Positions 1-12,158 are shown, numbered from the stretch's first letter. The stretch: DNA of 64,000 nucleotides from Spiroplasma tabanidicola (GCF_009730595.1 NZ_CP046276.1:1178001-1242000), one strand, 5' to 3'. Translations and numbers: made by a program. The notes: a model not told the origin generated them from the sequence alone.

Positions 1-38
1 TGTGTCATCTCTAACTTACGTCCTAAGATTCCTTTCAT
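1..38 (-). CDS. rplC: 50S ribosomal protein L3, N-terminal fragment
   Basis: Only the first 12 codons lie in the window. They read MKGILGRKLEMT, the typical start of bacterial L3. The ATG at 38-36 is preceded on the minus strand by an AGGAGG-like ribosome binding site. It follows rpsJ, as in the S10 operon of most bacteria. The rest of the gene lies beyond the window edge. Confidence 0.9.
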   Translation of the reverse strand, partial: MKGILGRKLEMT

Positions 39-97
39 ACGATATTTCCTCCTGTGTTATTAATATAAAATGATAATCATGTATACTTTGTTAAATC

Positions 98-406
98 CTA
101 TAATTTTATTTCGATGTTTACACCTGTTGGTAACTGAACTCTTGTTAATGAATCCATTGTTTTTGGTGTTGGTTCGATGATTTCTAGTATTCTTTTGTGT
201 GTTCTCATTTCGAACTGCTCTCTACTATCTTTGTATTTATGAGTAGCTCTCAATATTGTAATAATTTGTTTTTCTGTTGGTAATGGAATAGGTCCACGAA
301 CTTTAGCTCCAGTAGATTCAGCTGCTTCAATTATTTTAGCAATTGATTGATCAACAATAGCGTGATCGTAACCTTTTAATTTGATTTTTATTTTTTGTTG
401 AGCCAT
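98..406 (-). CDS. rpsJ: 30S ribosomal protein S10
   Basis: S10 is a 30S head protein and also a transcription antitermination factor (NusE). The 102-residue product starts [19 protein letters not shown] and contains the family segment [21 protein letters not shown] longer in-frame reading from a GTG at 460 is possible. I chose the ATG at 406 because it has a strong AAGGAGG site 6 bases upstream and matches the usual S10 length. It is the first gene of the S10 operon, with rplC next. The TAG stop is at 98-100. Confidence 0.96.
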   Translation of the reverse strand: MAQQKIKIKLKGYDHAIVDQSIAKIIEAAESTGAKVRGPIPLPTEKQIITILRATHKYKDSREQFEMRTHKRILEIIEPTPKTMDSLTRVQLPTGVNIEIKL

Positions 407-419
407 TTGCATCCTCCTT

Positions 420-450
420 ACACAATGACAACCGCTTCCTGTGTGTTGTC
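420..450 (-). promoter_or_regulatory. S10 leader with competing stems
   Basis: In the rpsJ 5' leader, GACAAC/GTTGTC (427-432 with 445-450) and ACACA/TGTGT (420-424 with 440-444) overlap and cannot both form. The second stem ends right at the rpsJ Shine-Dalgarno. The rest of 407-654 is AT-rich without an ORF and should hold the S10 operon promoter, though I could not choose a -35/-10 pair with confidence. A translational switch is only an inference. Confidence 0.3.
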
Positions 451-654
451 TAATAACCACAAAATATACATGCCAAATTATTATTACACAAAGATTCTAA
501 CAATTCAACATAATTTGAAAAATATTTTCATATAATACTACATAATTTTATACTGTTATACTCCCATTAATACTATGTTTTTTTACAACAAAAAAATAGT
601 TTTTGTGATATGTTAAAAACGTCTAATTTGGGTTTAAATAATATTTTTTAAAAT

Positions 655-662
655 GCTATAAT
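655..662 (+). promoter_or_regulatory. Extended -10 promoter for the permease leader
   Basis: TGCTATAAT is a perfect -10 hexamer with the extended TGn motif. No good -35 lies at 17 bp, which is common with extended -10 sites. It would start a transcript near position 669 that reads through the leader ORF at 749 and the terminator at 896-940 into the permease. Confidence 0.5.
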
Positions 663-748
663 TAAAAAGTGTAAGTTTAATGATCTAATTTTAGATATAT
701 TAAAACCTACCTATTTTAAATTGATAAAAAATAGATCGGAGAAGCGCT

Positions 749-859
749 ATGCAAATATTATCTTTAACCACTAGAAAAGCTATGACAGCCAAAACTACAG
801 GTATATTTACTTTTGAATGTTTTTTGGGTTTTTTAGTTTTGCATAATGCTACTTTTTAA
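749..859 (+). CDS. Possible 36-aa leader peptide
   Basis: A short ORF has an ATG at 749, a GGAG site 8 bases upstream and a TAA at 857-859. The product is MQILSLTTRKAMTAKTTG followed by a hydrophobic tail ending LHNATF. It holds seven Thr codons, five of them in the first 17 residues. It lies between a promoter and a strong terminator that precedes the amino-acid permease at 973. That layout is typical of leader-peptide attenuation or a riboswitch. The stop codon sits inside a palindrome (TACTTTTT/AAAAAGTA, 850-865). Just upstream, CTATTTT/AAAAATAG can form a stem before the ribosome site. I do not recognise the peptide, and the region could instead be a purely structural RNA. Confidence 0.4.
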   Translation: MQILSLTTRKAMTAKTTGIFTFECFLGFLVLHNATF

Positions 860-895
860 AAAGTAATACTTTAAAACAAAATAATATTTAAAAGT

Positions 896-940
896 AAATA
901 TAAATTTAATAACTATTAAATTTATATTTTTTTTATTTTT
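896..940 (+). terminator. Leader terminator (candidate attenuator)
   Basis: Perfect 16-bp arms at 896-911 and 914-929 form an AT-only hairpin followed by a long T-run. It stands 33 bases before the permease start codon and downstream of the leader ORF, so readthrough must be controlled or leaky for the permease to be made from the upstream promoter. The opposite strand has no T-tail. Confidence 0.7.
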
Positions 941-972
941 TTATCAATTATTGAAAAGAAAGGAATTAAGAA

Positions 973-2619
973 ATGGAAAACAAAAATAAAGATAGTGTTA
1001 GAATAGACCCAACACAAAAACTTTATAGCCAGCTTAATAACAAAAAGACGAGAAAGTCAGCTGCTTTTGACTTTTGAAGAGTTTTTTCAATCGTGTTTGG
1101 AAATTCTATTGGTGTTGGAATTTATTTAAAGAGTAAGCAAGCTTTACTTGCTGCTCATAACCCCTACATTGTTATAATAGTTTTGTTTATAATGGCTTTT
1201 GTTGGTGTTTCTATGGTGTTTGTTTTTATCGAACTAGCCACGAGTGCCAAAAACCGCTATCACACGCATACTTCATTTGCAGAGACATTTATTGGAAGAA
1301 GAACAGGAAGCTTATTTTCATTATTTTACTGCATAATTTACATTCCAGTTTATGTAGGATTAATTTCAATAACAGTTTCTTACTATGTATTTAGAGTTAT
1401 TGATGACTATTATGGAAATACAGCTTGAATAAATCCTGATTTAGAAGCATTTTTGATAATATTTATAGCTGTAATAATAATCTTTTTTATGTGTATTTCT
1501 AATGGTCATGCTTCAAATAGTTGATTTAAATATTTTCATATCTTTTTTAATAATTTAAAATTTGTACCATTATTATTTGTAATTGGGCTTGGTATTTATG
1601 CCAAGTTCCACTTAAGTACAACAGCATTTGTTGAGAATAATACTAATCAATGGAAGCTAAGCTACTTCATCTTAGTTATTCCTATGCTATTATTTGAATT
1701 AGATGGATTTATGTATGGATCAAGTATTGAAAAAGAAATAACTCATAAAAGAATGCTTGTTTTTGGTCAAGTAGTTGGTGTAATCTTGGTTGTTGCAGTT
1801 AATGTAACATTTGCTGTTGCATTGTACTTTGGAACAACTGATGCTGATTCATTTTCGCTAATATCTGCACTTCTTTCCAAAACCGGGGCTTTATTGTGTA
1901 AATTATTAATTGCATTTGTAGTACTAGGATCAGTTGCTGGGTTTTCAAGTTTTGGTGTTATAAACTTATCTAGTACAACTGATAATAATGGAGTTCAACT
2001 AGTTTATTATAAAAAAGGTAATGATATGATTTCTTATCGTATGAGTGGATACATTAATTCAGTACTAATTTCTGTAGTATTAATAGTAATATCAACAATT
2101 TCATGATTAATTTATCGTGATTCAATTAATCGTTTAGATCCACTTTCTTCCTATTATTATGTAGGACAAGCGGTTACCTTTTTAATTGATAAAATTTCAG
2201 ATTCAGTTGTAGTAATGGCATTCACAACATATCTTGCGTTAATGCTAGCTGCACTTATGAATCACAAAACCAAAAAAGTTGATGATGTATTAAATGTCAA
2301 AGGAAGTGTCTATTATAATATAATCGCTTCAACAATCATGACAGGATTCTTATTATATATCTATTATGATATTTTCAAAAAATTTACATTAAACGATATT
2401 GGTCAAATTCTTCAGCCACTATTTGTTATAATCTTTTCCTTTTTGCTTTTATTAGCATATTTAATTAATGAGATAAGAATTTCTAAAGTCAATATTGATG
2501 AAAACGATTTTGTTTTAAAAATTAATCCTAAAAACTGAACAAAAAAATATGATAAAACTAAAGCTATACAAGAATATAAAATTAAACATAAAAACTTTTA
2601 TGATAAATTAAAAAATTAA
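973..2619 (+). CDS. APC-superfamily amino acid permease
   Basis: The 548-residue protein has about 12 hydrophobic segments. Near the N terminus, after a basic cytoplasmic stretch, it has the motif FGNSIGVGIYLK, typical of the first helix of APC amino-acid transporters. Several TGA codons encode Trp. A later conserved-looking stretch, FELDGFMYGSSIEKE, resembles the family's G-x-E substrate loop. The start is fixed by AAAGGA 7 bases upstream. It is a single gene controlled by the leader at 660-940 and ended by the hairpin at 2619-2648. Substrate is unknown: an amino acid or polyamine is likely. The C terminus (about residues 515-548) is charged and cytoplasmic. Confidence 0.8.
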
Positions 2620-2648
2620 AACCATTCTTTTAAAGAATGGTTTTTTTA
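2619..2648. terminator. Shared bidirectional terminator
   Basis: The hairpin AACCATTCTT-TAAA-GAATGGTT is followed by seven T on the plus strand, ending the permease gene. It also lies at the stop codon of the convergent ABC gene, whose minus-strand side has a shorter T-rich tail. Confidence 0.8.
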
Positions 2649-4247
2649 TAGGCTTATTACTTTATCAAAATTTTTATTATTTACATCTGTTGTATGTGAT
2701 ATATAAAGAATTGTTTTATTTAAACTTCCTACCAAGTCTTCAATACTTGATCGATTTTCTTTATCTAAACTAGCTGTAATTTCATCTAAAATCATAAACT
2801 CTTTATTTTGAAGCAGTGCTCTAGCAATTGCCATTCTTTGCACTTCTCCTCCAGATAAATTTTTATTATCGTTATCTAAAATTGTATCTAATGAGTTTTG
2901 TTCAAGTCAACTTGATAAATTTACTTTTTTTATTACATCAATAATTTTATCATCACTAATTGAATCATCAAATAATGTAAGATTATCTCTCATACTGACA
3001 TTATATACAATATTGCTTTGTGGAACATATGCTATTAAGTTTCAAATGTCTCTTTTATCAATTTGCTTATAATCTTTTTGATCATTTATAACAATTTTTC
3101 CTTCATAATCATCAATTAATCCAAATATAGTCTTAAATAAAGTTGTTTTTCCTGCTCCTGATTTTCCGACTAATAAATATTTTTTATTTAAGCCAATTTC
3201 TAAATTAAAATCTTTAAAAACTTGTTTTTCATCATAAGATAGTGACAAATTGTTAATATTTAATTTTTTAAATTCAATTGGATTTGGTTCATATTCTTCG
3301 ACATTTTTAACCTCTGTTTTAAATTTTTTATTAATATCTTTAACAGATCACATATTTTTAATAGATCCACATCCATTAAAAATATGACTAAGTAATGTAT
3401 ATGCCATTACAGGTGCTGAAAGTGCAGATCCTGCAGATATATTCATACTTGATGATGTATCATTTAAAGTATACAAATATATTGCCACAAGAGATAATAA
3501 TGTTTGTGAACCAACAGTGATTAAATTTAAAATTCAATTTTCACTATATAATAGTATTTTTAATTTATAGTCATTTTTTTCATAAGGTTTATTTACAGTG
3601 CTGATCATTTTTCTGAATTTTACTTTTTGGTTTCTATATGAAAACTCTTTATATCCACCAATTAAAGATACAGCTTGTGCATTTTTTTCTTCTGCTAATT
3701 GTGAACTTTTATTTTGTCTTTTTAAACTTTTTTTACTAAACAAATATGGTAATAAAATTGCACTAATAGCAGATAAAAATGCAATTAAACCTAAAATTCA
3801 ATTTATTGCATAGAACCCATATGCCATAACCCCTAAACCAGGAATAACTTCTAATATTACAAAAATATCAGAAAAATAATAAGTTTGAATTCTATCTACA
3901 TCATTTGTAAATCATGATATGTATTGCCCTTTTTTATTTTCACTATATTCTGAATATGACATTGCATTAATTTTTAAAGCAATAGTTGTTCTTAAACCGT
4001 TATTTAATATTCTAATAGCTCTTGGTTTAAAAATGAAATCATTTAATAAACTAACAAATAAAGATGCACAAAGTCCCGCAACAGCAAATGACATATGAAA
4101 AATAAATTTGTCTTTATCTTTATTAATTACATCATCAACAACTCAACCTAATGCTAGACTAGCATATACACTTAATCCAGATGCTAGCGTTGCAAATACA
4201 ATAAATATTAAATATATATATCATATTTTTCAATAATATCTTTTCAT
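2646..4247 (-). CDS. ABC exporter, fused membrane and ATPase domains (second of pair)
   Basis: This is a 533-aa half-transporter. The first 300 residues are hydrophobic (about six helices) and the C-terminal ATPase has Walker A VGKSGAGKTTLF near residue 358. The signature NLSGGEVQRMAIARA is near 462 and Walker B FMILDEITASLD near 482. An ATG at 4253 touches the AGAAAGG site, so the ATG at 4247 with 6-base spacing is preferred. It starts 11 bases after the stop of a paralogous ABC gene, so the two probably form a heterodimer. Substrate is unknown; peptide or lipid export is typical of this type. TGA codons are Trp, and no frameshift is present. Confidence 0.85.
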
Positions 4248-4258
4248 ACTCATCCTTT

Positions 4259-5845
4259 CTATAATTTAATAACTTGATCAAAATTTTTATTATCTGCATC
4301 TGTTGTATGCGAAATATATAAAATTGTTTTGTTCAAACTACCAATTAAATTTTCTATGCTTTCTCTGTTTTCTTTATCTAAGCTGGCTGTTATTTCATCC
4401 ATTATCATTACTTGTTTATCTTCAACAATAGCTCTTGCTATTGCAACTCTTTGTAATTCACCACCAGATAAGTTTTTACTTTCAAAGTTAATTACACCAT
4501 CCAAACCATTTTCTTCTAAAACTTTAGATAAATTAACTTTTTTTAGTGCATCAATGATTTTTTCATCACTTATACTTTCATCTCATAAGCTAATATTGTT
4601 TCTTAAAGTATCATTAAAAACACTTGGTTCTTGAGGTAAATAAGAATATAAATGTTTTAAATCTTCAGGTGCTAAATTTTTGTAATTTATATTTTTATTT
4701 ATTTCTAAATCTCCACTGTAGTTTTTAATTATTCCAAATATGATTCTAAATAAAGTTGTTTTACCTTTACCAGATTCTCCAACTACCAAATATTTTTTAT
4801 TTGCATTAATTATTGAATTAAAGTCTTTAAATATTTGTTTGTTTTCTACACTATAATTTAAGCCTTTTATTGCAAGTTCTTCAAAGAAAATATCTTTTCC
4901 TTCAAAATCTTTATCAAAAACAACTGGTGAGAATTTTTTGATTATTTTTTTACCTTTGATTGCAGTTTCAATATTATTTATTAATCCACCAAATCCTTGC
5001 ATGAAATATGCTGAAAAACTTATAGAAACAAGCATTGCTCCTGGTTCTACATAACCTAAATAATATAAAATTCCTGCACCAACAAAAACTCCTTGTTGTA
5101 AAATTACTTGGAATATACCTATTAATAAGCTAGTTATAAAGTTTAAACCTTCTATTTTTATTTTTGTATTTTCAACTTTATTTGAAAAACCTTGAGTCAA
5201 TTTTACAAATAAGCTTTTTTTGTTTCTAAATGCAAATTCAGAATATCCATTAACTAAATTTTCAATACCTTGAGTTAATTCTCCATTTTTTATCATTAAT
5301 TCTTGTTGTTTTTTTGAAGTTATTCCTCCAAAAAATACAGGAACAAAAATTATTAAAATTCCCCCAATTATTGCTGTTACACCAACAATTCAGTGAACAA
5401 AAATAAATAACAAACTAATTGAAACTATACACATTGTTATATTGTGTCAAATTTTTATTAATTTTGCATCTAATGCTAAATAAATTGCAGGGGCATCGTT
5501 TTCATATCATGAAAGCAATTCACCTTTTTTGTATTTTTCTATTTCTTCATCTGTCATAGAGTTGATTTTATAACTTACTACATCTTTAAATCTCATTTTC
5601 ATTTTATATCCTACATAAGAATTTAAAATATTTGAAAGATAAGTTATTGTTAGCGATCCAAGAGTTGCTACAAATGCAAAAACTATTTGTAATCATATAT
5701 CTGTTAACTTTGCATTTTCTGATATTGCTTTGTTAAATATAATGTATGAAAAATAATTTGATCCAATGAAAATTACCTCACCAACAACTTTTAATAACAT
5801 AGAAAATAAAAAACCTACTCAATATTTTCTTACTACTTTACCCAT
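4259..5845 (-). CDS. ABC exporter, fused membrane and ATPase domains (first of pair)
   Basis: This 528-aa paralogue of the next gene has an N-terminal six-helix membrane domain and a C-terminal ATPase. Walker A is VGESGKGKTTLF (about residue 352), the signature NLSGGELQRVAIARA (about 455) and Walker B VMIMDEITASLD (about 477). The last 60 residues are nearly identical to the paralogue (DKENR.SIE.L.GSLNKTILYISHTTD), pointing to gene duplication. AAGAAAGG lies 5 bases before the ATG. A possible -10 (TATAAT on the minus strand, 5895-5900) lies upstream. It is probably an exporter of peptides or lipids together with its partner; substrate unknown. Confidence 0.85.
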
Positions 5846-5949
5846 TTTTTACCTTTCTTATATTAGTGTTATTTTATATTGTTACCACTTTTTTATTATA
5901 AAATAATTATTTTGTTAAATAACAATAACTTTTTCTAGGTCTTTACAAA

Positions 5950-6033
5950 AAAAAAAAAAAATCCACATAACTAACTACAAAAAGTATAAATAATATTTAC
6001 TTTACTTTTGCAAGTTAAATGTGGTTTTTTTAT
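5950..6033. terminator. Terminator after the PAP2 gene
   Basis: CCACAT...ATGTGG arms, extended by AACT/AGTT, enclose a smaller AT hairpin. On the minus strand a run of about 15 T follows the stem, fitting termination of the alaS-PAP2 transcript. On the plus strand seven T also follow. Confidence 0.65.
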
Positions 6034-6046
6034 GAATAAGAACTCT

Positions 6047-7369
6047 TTAAATGCTATTTATGATCTCTTTTCTTACCAAATCAATATTGTATTTTTTAAT
6101 GATTTTTTCAATTTTTTTAGCCTTATTTTTTCCATTATAAAATAAACATACTCGATTATCATAATTTGGTGTTTGTACATATAATACAAATCCTATTTTT
6201 TGCTCTATTATATATCCTTTTGTTTTATTATGATGTTTTGCATTAAACTTGTTTTTTCAACATCTCACATGACGATTTACAAAATAATTTGCTAATGGGA
6301 TAAATCCTATTGCAAAAATTGTTGTAAATTCTAAGTCACTAGCTCAATGAGTTCTTTGAGCCATAAGACCAAATTTCATTGAAGGTAAAATAATTAAAAA
6401 GACAAAGTATATATAAGCTAATTTATATCAAGTCAATTTTCTTTTTTTATTTGGGTTTATAAATAAAAACATTATTGAAACCATTGAAGAAGTAGCAGCA
6501 GTATGTCCTGATGGAAAATCACGGTTTCATCATCCATTGTTATCTTTTTCAAAAGCATTAAATACAAATCAATTTTTAAAGTTTTTAAAAAAGTCATTTG
6601 GAATTCATCATGGTAAATAATCAACATTACTTGTTCCATCTGGTCCTGTTCCAAAATAACCTGTTTCAGGAGTATAAGTTCATCCACTTTCATGAGCTCT
6701 TCTTAAACTATTTTCAAAATCCACTGTATAAGGATAAGGTCTACCAAATGACATTTTCCCTAAAACTACAACAATATACATAAATACAATTCAAACGCAT
6801 CCTTTTAATGCATCCGTTCAATACTCATTTAATAAAATATCTTCGCGCTTTGCAAATTTAAATCTTAAAACTACAAAACCAACAATCATTACACCCAGTT
6901 CTAGTATTTTTATAAATATTGTTGAATAAGTTCTATATTTTTGACTTATAAAAGTATAAGGATCATTTCCTGGTCCATATCCAAAATCTCTTGAAAAACC
7001 TGCTTTTACTGCAATTGCCATTGAAGCAACTCAAATTATAAATCCTAAAGCGTAGTAAATATAAACCATTCATTGATTATTTTTTATAAATTGTTTTTTA
7101 CCAAATTTTTTTTGATAAAAGAAAATAGTTTCTCAAATTACACCAAGCAGGATAAATACAAAACACATCATGTTGTAAATTCCAAACTCTTCCATAAATG
7201 AAGCTCAAATTTTTACTGGAAAATAATCAATCGTTTTAGAAATAACTGCATCAATTTCTCTATCAAAAAAACCTGTTACTAAAAAACTAATTGATGAAAA
7301 TATAACTATAACTAATCCTGGGATAAATAAAAATATAAACTCTTTACTTTTTTTATTTATATCAAACAC
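6047..7369 (-). CDS. PAP2-superfamily membrane phosphatase
   Basis: The 440-aa integral membrane protein carries all three PAP2 motifs in order: GKMSFGRPYP (K-x6-RP), FPSGHTAA (PSGH) and QRTHWASD (R-x5-H-x3-D type). Such enzymes hydrolyse phosphate monoesters of lipids such as phosphatidate or phosphatidylglycerophosphate. No ATG exists near the expected N terminus. I use a GTG at 7369, about 8 bases after an AAGGG site, because the frame is open and hydrophobic from there; the first ATG (7154) would cut a membrane helix. It lies 20 bases downstream of alaS, probably co-transcribed. The C-terminal 60 residues are basic. The exact lipid substrate cannot be read from sequence. Confidence 0.8.
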
Positions 7370-7389
7370 AATTTTTTTCCCTTCTATTG

Positions 7390-10065
7390 TTAAACTATTT
7401 TTCCTTGTGCAAAGTTTTTATTTCCTCCGCCTTTAACTTCAAATTCTTTAGTCGACTTAAATATATCAATTGCACTATATGAATCAGATAGTTTTTGTCC
7501 AACACTAACTATATAAACCTTATTTGTTTTATTAATTAATTTTAAAATTAGATTTTCATACTTATTTTGAAGTTCATCAGATAATGCTTTCATTTCTTTC
7601 ATTTCTAAATCATCTAATTCTAAATCAATATAATTTATTCCATCAACTAATTTTGCTTCTACATTTTTATAACTATCTAATTTTTTTGCAATTAAAATAT
7701 CTTCAACTGATTTTTGATATAATTTAAATTTATTTTTTAAATTAAATACTTTTATTTTTATAATTGCTAGATTTTTTTTATTGATTGATAAATTATTAAT
7801 TTCATTAATTTCTTTTTCTATTTCTTTATTTTCTACATATTTTTTAAACTCATTAAATTTATCAATAGTTGGTCTGATTTCTGCTTTTTGTTTAGCAAAT
7901 TGTTCATTTAAAACAGCAGCTACTTCTTTATGACTAGTTACAGCATGATATCTATAAACTCCACTACCTTTTGACTCAACATTAGTTATTAATAAATCTT
8001 CAATATCTTTTGTATTTAAAACGTGAGTTCCTCCACAAAGTTCACATGAAAATTCTCCAAACTTAATTGCTCTTACAAGTTCTCCATACTTATCTGTAAA
8101 AATAGCTAAAGCATTATGAACATTTAAAGCTTCATCTAATGTACAATAGATTACTTCTCTAGGAATTGCTTCTTTTATAACTCTTTCAATTACTGAATGC
8201 ATTTGATCAATTTCTTCTTGACTAGGTAATCGATTATAACTAATATCAAGTCTTAAGCCATTTTCATCATTATAACTTCCAGATTGTAAAGCAGATTTGT
8301 CTAAAATTTCTCTAATAGCAGATTGTAGAATATGAGTTCCTGAATGATTTTTCATTGTATAAAATCTTTTATCTAGATTTATTTTTGCTTCAACTACATC
8401 ACCAACATTTAAAGTTCCATTTAGTTTAACTTTATGAATGTGTTGCTTATTTGGACCGGTTTGAACATCAATAACATTATGGTTATTTCCATTTTGATCT
8501 ACTAATACTCCATTGTCAGCAGCTTGTCCACCTTTTTCAGCATAAAAAGGAGTTTTATCTAATGTTAAAAAAACTATTTCATCAGTAGCTGACATTATTT
8601 CTTTATCATCTGCAAACATATAGTTTATTTTTGCATTACATTCTTCAACTTCATACCCAATAAACTCACTTTCAACTTTTAAACTTGTTAGTACAGCTGA
8701 TTGTTTATTTCAAGCCTTATCATCTTTTCTAGCATTTCTAGCCACTTCTTTTGCTTGTTCAAATAAATTATAAAAATCTTCAACTTCTACTTTTATATTT
8801 GAGTCGTTTGCAATTTCTACTGTTAATTCAATTGGAAAACCAAATGATTCAAATAATAGTAAAGCATTTTTTCCGCTTACTATTTTTTCTTTATTAATAA
8901 TAGATTCTAAGTGTTCATAACCTTTTGATAAAGTTTGTAAAAATCTATTTTCTTCAATTTCAACTACTTCTCTAATTGTTGAAGCTTTTTCAACAATATA
9001 AGGATAAAAATCTTTCATAGTTTCAATTACTATATCAACTAATTTAAATAAAAATGCATTATTAATTCCAAGTTTTCTTCCATATACACTACTTCTTCTA
9101 ATTAATCTTCTAATTATATATCCTCTGTCTTTATTACCAGGAAATACTCCATCACTAATAGCAAAAACAACAGCTCTAATGTGATCTGCAATAACTTTAA
9201 AAGCAGTATTTATTTTAGTTTGCTCTTTATTTTCTTTAAAATAATTTTCTATTGAGTATTTAAAGCTATTATCACATAATTTTTCCACTGCTTTAATAGT
9301 TGGTAAAAATAAATCTGTTTCAAAATTAGTTGGTGTATCTTGAAAAATAGATACTAATCTTTCAAATCCAGCACCAGTATCAATATTTTTTCTTGGTAAT
9401 TCAGAATAATTATTGTTTCCATCATTATTAAATTGTGAAAACACAATATTTCAGATTTCAATGTAACGATCATTTTCGATATCATCTTCTAAAAGTCTTG
9501 GACCTATTTTTTTCGGGTCTCAAACTTCGCCTCTATCAAAAAATATTTCAGTATTCGGACCACATGGTCCTTGTCCTACATCTCAAAAATTAGTATCTCT
9601 TGTTCCTTTAAAGATGTGATTACTTGCTATTCCGATAGTTTTTGTTCATATTTCATATGCATCATTATCATCTTCAAAAACAGTTATATATAATTTTTCT
9701 TTATCAATGTCAAATCACTCTTTTGAAGTTAACAATTCTCAAGAAAACTCTATTGCTTCTTTTTTAAAATAATCTCCAATTGAAAAGTTTCCCAACATTT
9801 CAAACATTGTTTGGTGTCTTGCTGTTACTCCAACATTTTCAATATCATTTGTTCTAATTGATTTTTGTGAGTTTGTTAACCTTGGTGATGGTGGATTTAA
9901 TCTTCCATCAAAATAGGGTTTTAATGTTGCTACTCCTGAGTTAATTCATAATAAACTTGGGTCATCAACAGGCACTAAACTTACTGGTTCTAAAAAATAA
10001 TGATTTTTTGATTTAAAAAAATCTAATCACATTTTTCTAATTTGATTTGCACTTAGTTTTTTCAT
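7390..10065 (-). CDS. alaS: Alanyl-tRNA synthetase
   Basis: The 891-aa enzyme charges tRNA-Ala. The class II catalytic core occupies the N-terminal half ([18 protein letters not shown] start, [25 protein letters not shown]). The editing domain has the zinc-binding HSGTHILQ near residue 567 and CELCGGTH near 672, and the C terminus has a coiled coil and C-Ala region. Length fits the family. Start is ATG at 10065 with AAGGAGA upstream. Trp residues at many conserved sites are TGA. The PAP2 phosphatase gene follows closely. It is transcribed away from the ABC gene at 10170, whose terminator lies in between. Confidence 0.97.
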
Positions 10066-10144
10066 TTTTATCTCCTTGCAAAAAAATAACAATTTAATTT
10101 TAGCATATTAATAAGGGTGTTTTAACTTGTTGCTAAATTATAAA

Positions 10145-10171
10145 AAGAAAAAGTAAGACAAGCTTACTTTT
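10145..10171 (-). terminator. Terminator of ABC exporter gene
   Basis: AAAAGTAAG/CTTACTTTTT arms with a 5-base loop begin just after the TAA stop of the ABC gene and run into TTTTTCTTTTT on the minus strand. Confidence 0.7.
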
Positions 10172-12158
10172 AATTTTTACTACTATCATAAAGAGTTTTA
10201 AAAATTCCTGGTTCATTTATAAGTTCATTAAATGTTCCTCTTTGTGCAATCCCTAAATTTGGATCTAAAACAAAGATTTCATCAAAGTCTTTAATGGTTG
10301 ACAATCTGTGTGCAATACTAATTGTTGTTCTACCAACCATTAATTTATCAAGTTCTTGTTGAATTTCTTTTTCAACAATATTGTCTAATGCGCTTGTTGC
10401 TTCATCAAGAATTAATACAGCAGGGTCTTTTAAGAAAGCTCTTGCAATGACTAATCTTTGTTTTTGTCCCCCTGAAAGTTGTGCTCCTCTTTCATATAAC
10501 ACAGTTTCATAACCTTTAGGAAGCGCCATTATTAAACTATGTAATTTAGCTTTTTTACAAGCTTCAACTAACTCTTCTTGTGTTCAGCTTTCTAAACCAT
10601 AAGCAACATTTTCAATAATAGTTCCACTAAAGATTTGAGGTTCTTGATCAACATACCCAACATGTTTTAATCAAGATTTTAAATTTAATTCTGCTAAATC
10701 TTGTTTTCCATTAATTAAAATTTTTCCATCGGTTGGATCATAAAATCTTAGTAGTAATTTTGCAATTGTAGATTTACCACTACCTGATGGACCCACAAAT
10801 GCATACTTTTTATTTTTTCTTAATGTTAAATTTAACTTATTAATAATAGTTTTATCAGGTGCATCAGGATATGAAAAGTAAACATCTTTTAAAATAATAT
10901 CTCCGTCAACACTTTCTATTTCTGCTTCTTTGTTGACATCGATTTTTGGCATGCTCGATGTGATTTTATCTATTGTATTAAAACTATTTTTTGCTCGATT
11001 GACACCTTCTAAAATCTCTTTTAATTGAAATAATGGTGTAATAACAACAAATATTCCTGCTGTAAAAGTACTAAAAATTGTTAAAAGTTTAGCAGTTTCT
11101 CCTGTATAAATAAAGTTTCCAAATACAATAGAAGCCATTGTAAAACTACCAATTCCCCCAACTAATAAAGCTGCAATTAAAGTTGTCATAGCTATACTAA
11201 TTTTTTTATCTCTATCTAGTTTTTTGGATTGTGATTTAAATTTTTCTTGTTCTTCTAATCAAGTTCCAGCTGATTTTACTAATCTAATAGCTTGAATTCT
11301 TTCAGCCATTGTGTTGTTTAAGTTTTTTTCTTCTAAATTAATTTTTTTAGTTGGTTTTGAAATTACAAATACAACAAGCAACGCAACTAAAACAACACCT
11401 AAGATTAATGACAATGTACATAGTGTAATTTTTCAATCAATAATTCCAAGAGTAACTGTTGCTCCAACAAAACTACCTAGTATATAAACAATAATAATTG
11501 GTGCTATTTTTAATTGATCTCCAATAAATCCAATATCTTTTACAATAATTGTTACTAAACTTTGAGTTTTATTTGCATTAAAAAAGTTTAAATCCTGAGA
11601 TAAAATTTTTGTTATTGTATCTTTTCTTAAATCAGTTTCTTTTGTTTGAGCTATAAGTCCTGTAAAAAAATAACTTAAATACATTGAAATAACAATTAAA
11701 CCAATATTTCCCATCAATGTATAAATTCATTTACTAAAAGTTAATTCAATTCCAAATATACTTGAATAAATACTTCCATCACGATATAAAACATCTTCAT
11801 TCCCAAGTTTTTTAAGAATTGAGTTTACTAAAGCCTCATTTCTTAATAAAGCATCAACATCAAATTTAGTATCTTCTCCTCCAGTAATTACTCCATTTTG
11901 AATCAAATCTCCAATTATAGTTTGAGATGCTTCATCTTTTTTTGATATCATATCCACTAAATTTTGAGCTGTTAAGATTTTTACTAAATTCTCTGCTATT
12001 TTAATATTAAAAACAGTAAAAAGAATAACTGCAATTATCGAAAAAAGAGTTAGTGCTGCATAAATTGGTTTTTGTTTACAACCTTGCATAAATAATCCAG
12101 CAATAGTTTTTTGTCTAGGTTTTATAAAAATACTAGTGCCTTCATTTTTCTTTTTCAT
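10170..12158 (-). CDS. ABC exporter, MsbA/LmrA-like
   Basis: A 662-aa half-transporter. Residues 1-75 contain a cytoplasmic segment and helix 1. A polar insertion of about 75 residues (rich in Asp, Glu, Lys) follows before helix 2, longer than in most MsbA relatives and presumably extracellular. The ATPase has Walker A VGPSGSGKSTIAKLLLRF near residue 453, the signature LSGGQKQRLVIARA near 558 and Walker B VLILDEATSALD near 578. The H-loop AHRLSTI lies near 612. It is monocistronic, divergent from the HAD gene at 12345, and reads through several TGA (Trp) codons without frameshift. Lipid or drug export is likely; the substrate is unknown. Confidence 0.88.

Noticed and set aside
98-460. N-terminal extension of S10 from GTG 460
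   Set aside because: The extension contains the leader stems and Shine-Dalgarno and is absent from the S10 family.
655-940. Glycine, lysine, SAM or c-di-AMP riboswitch ahead of the permease
   Set aside because: I compared the leader by eye with the conserved cores of these families and found no convincing match.
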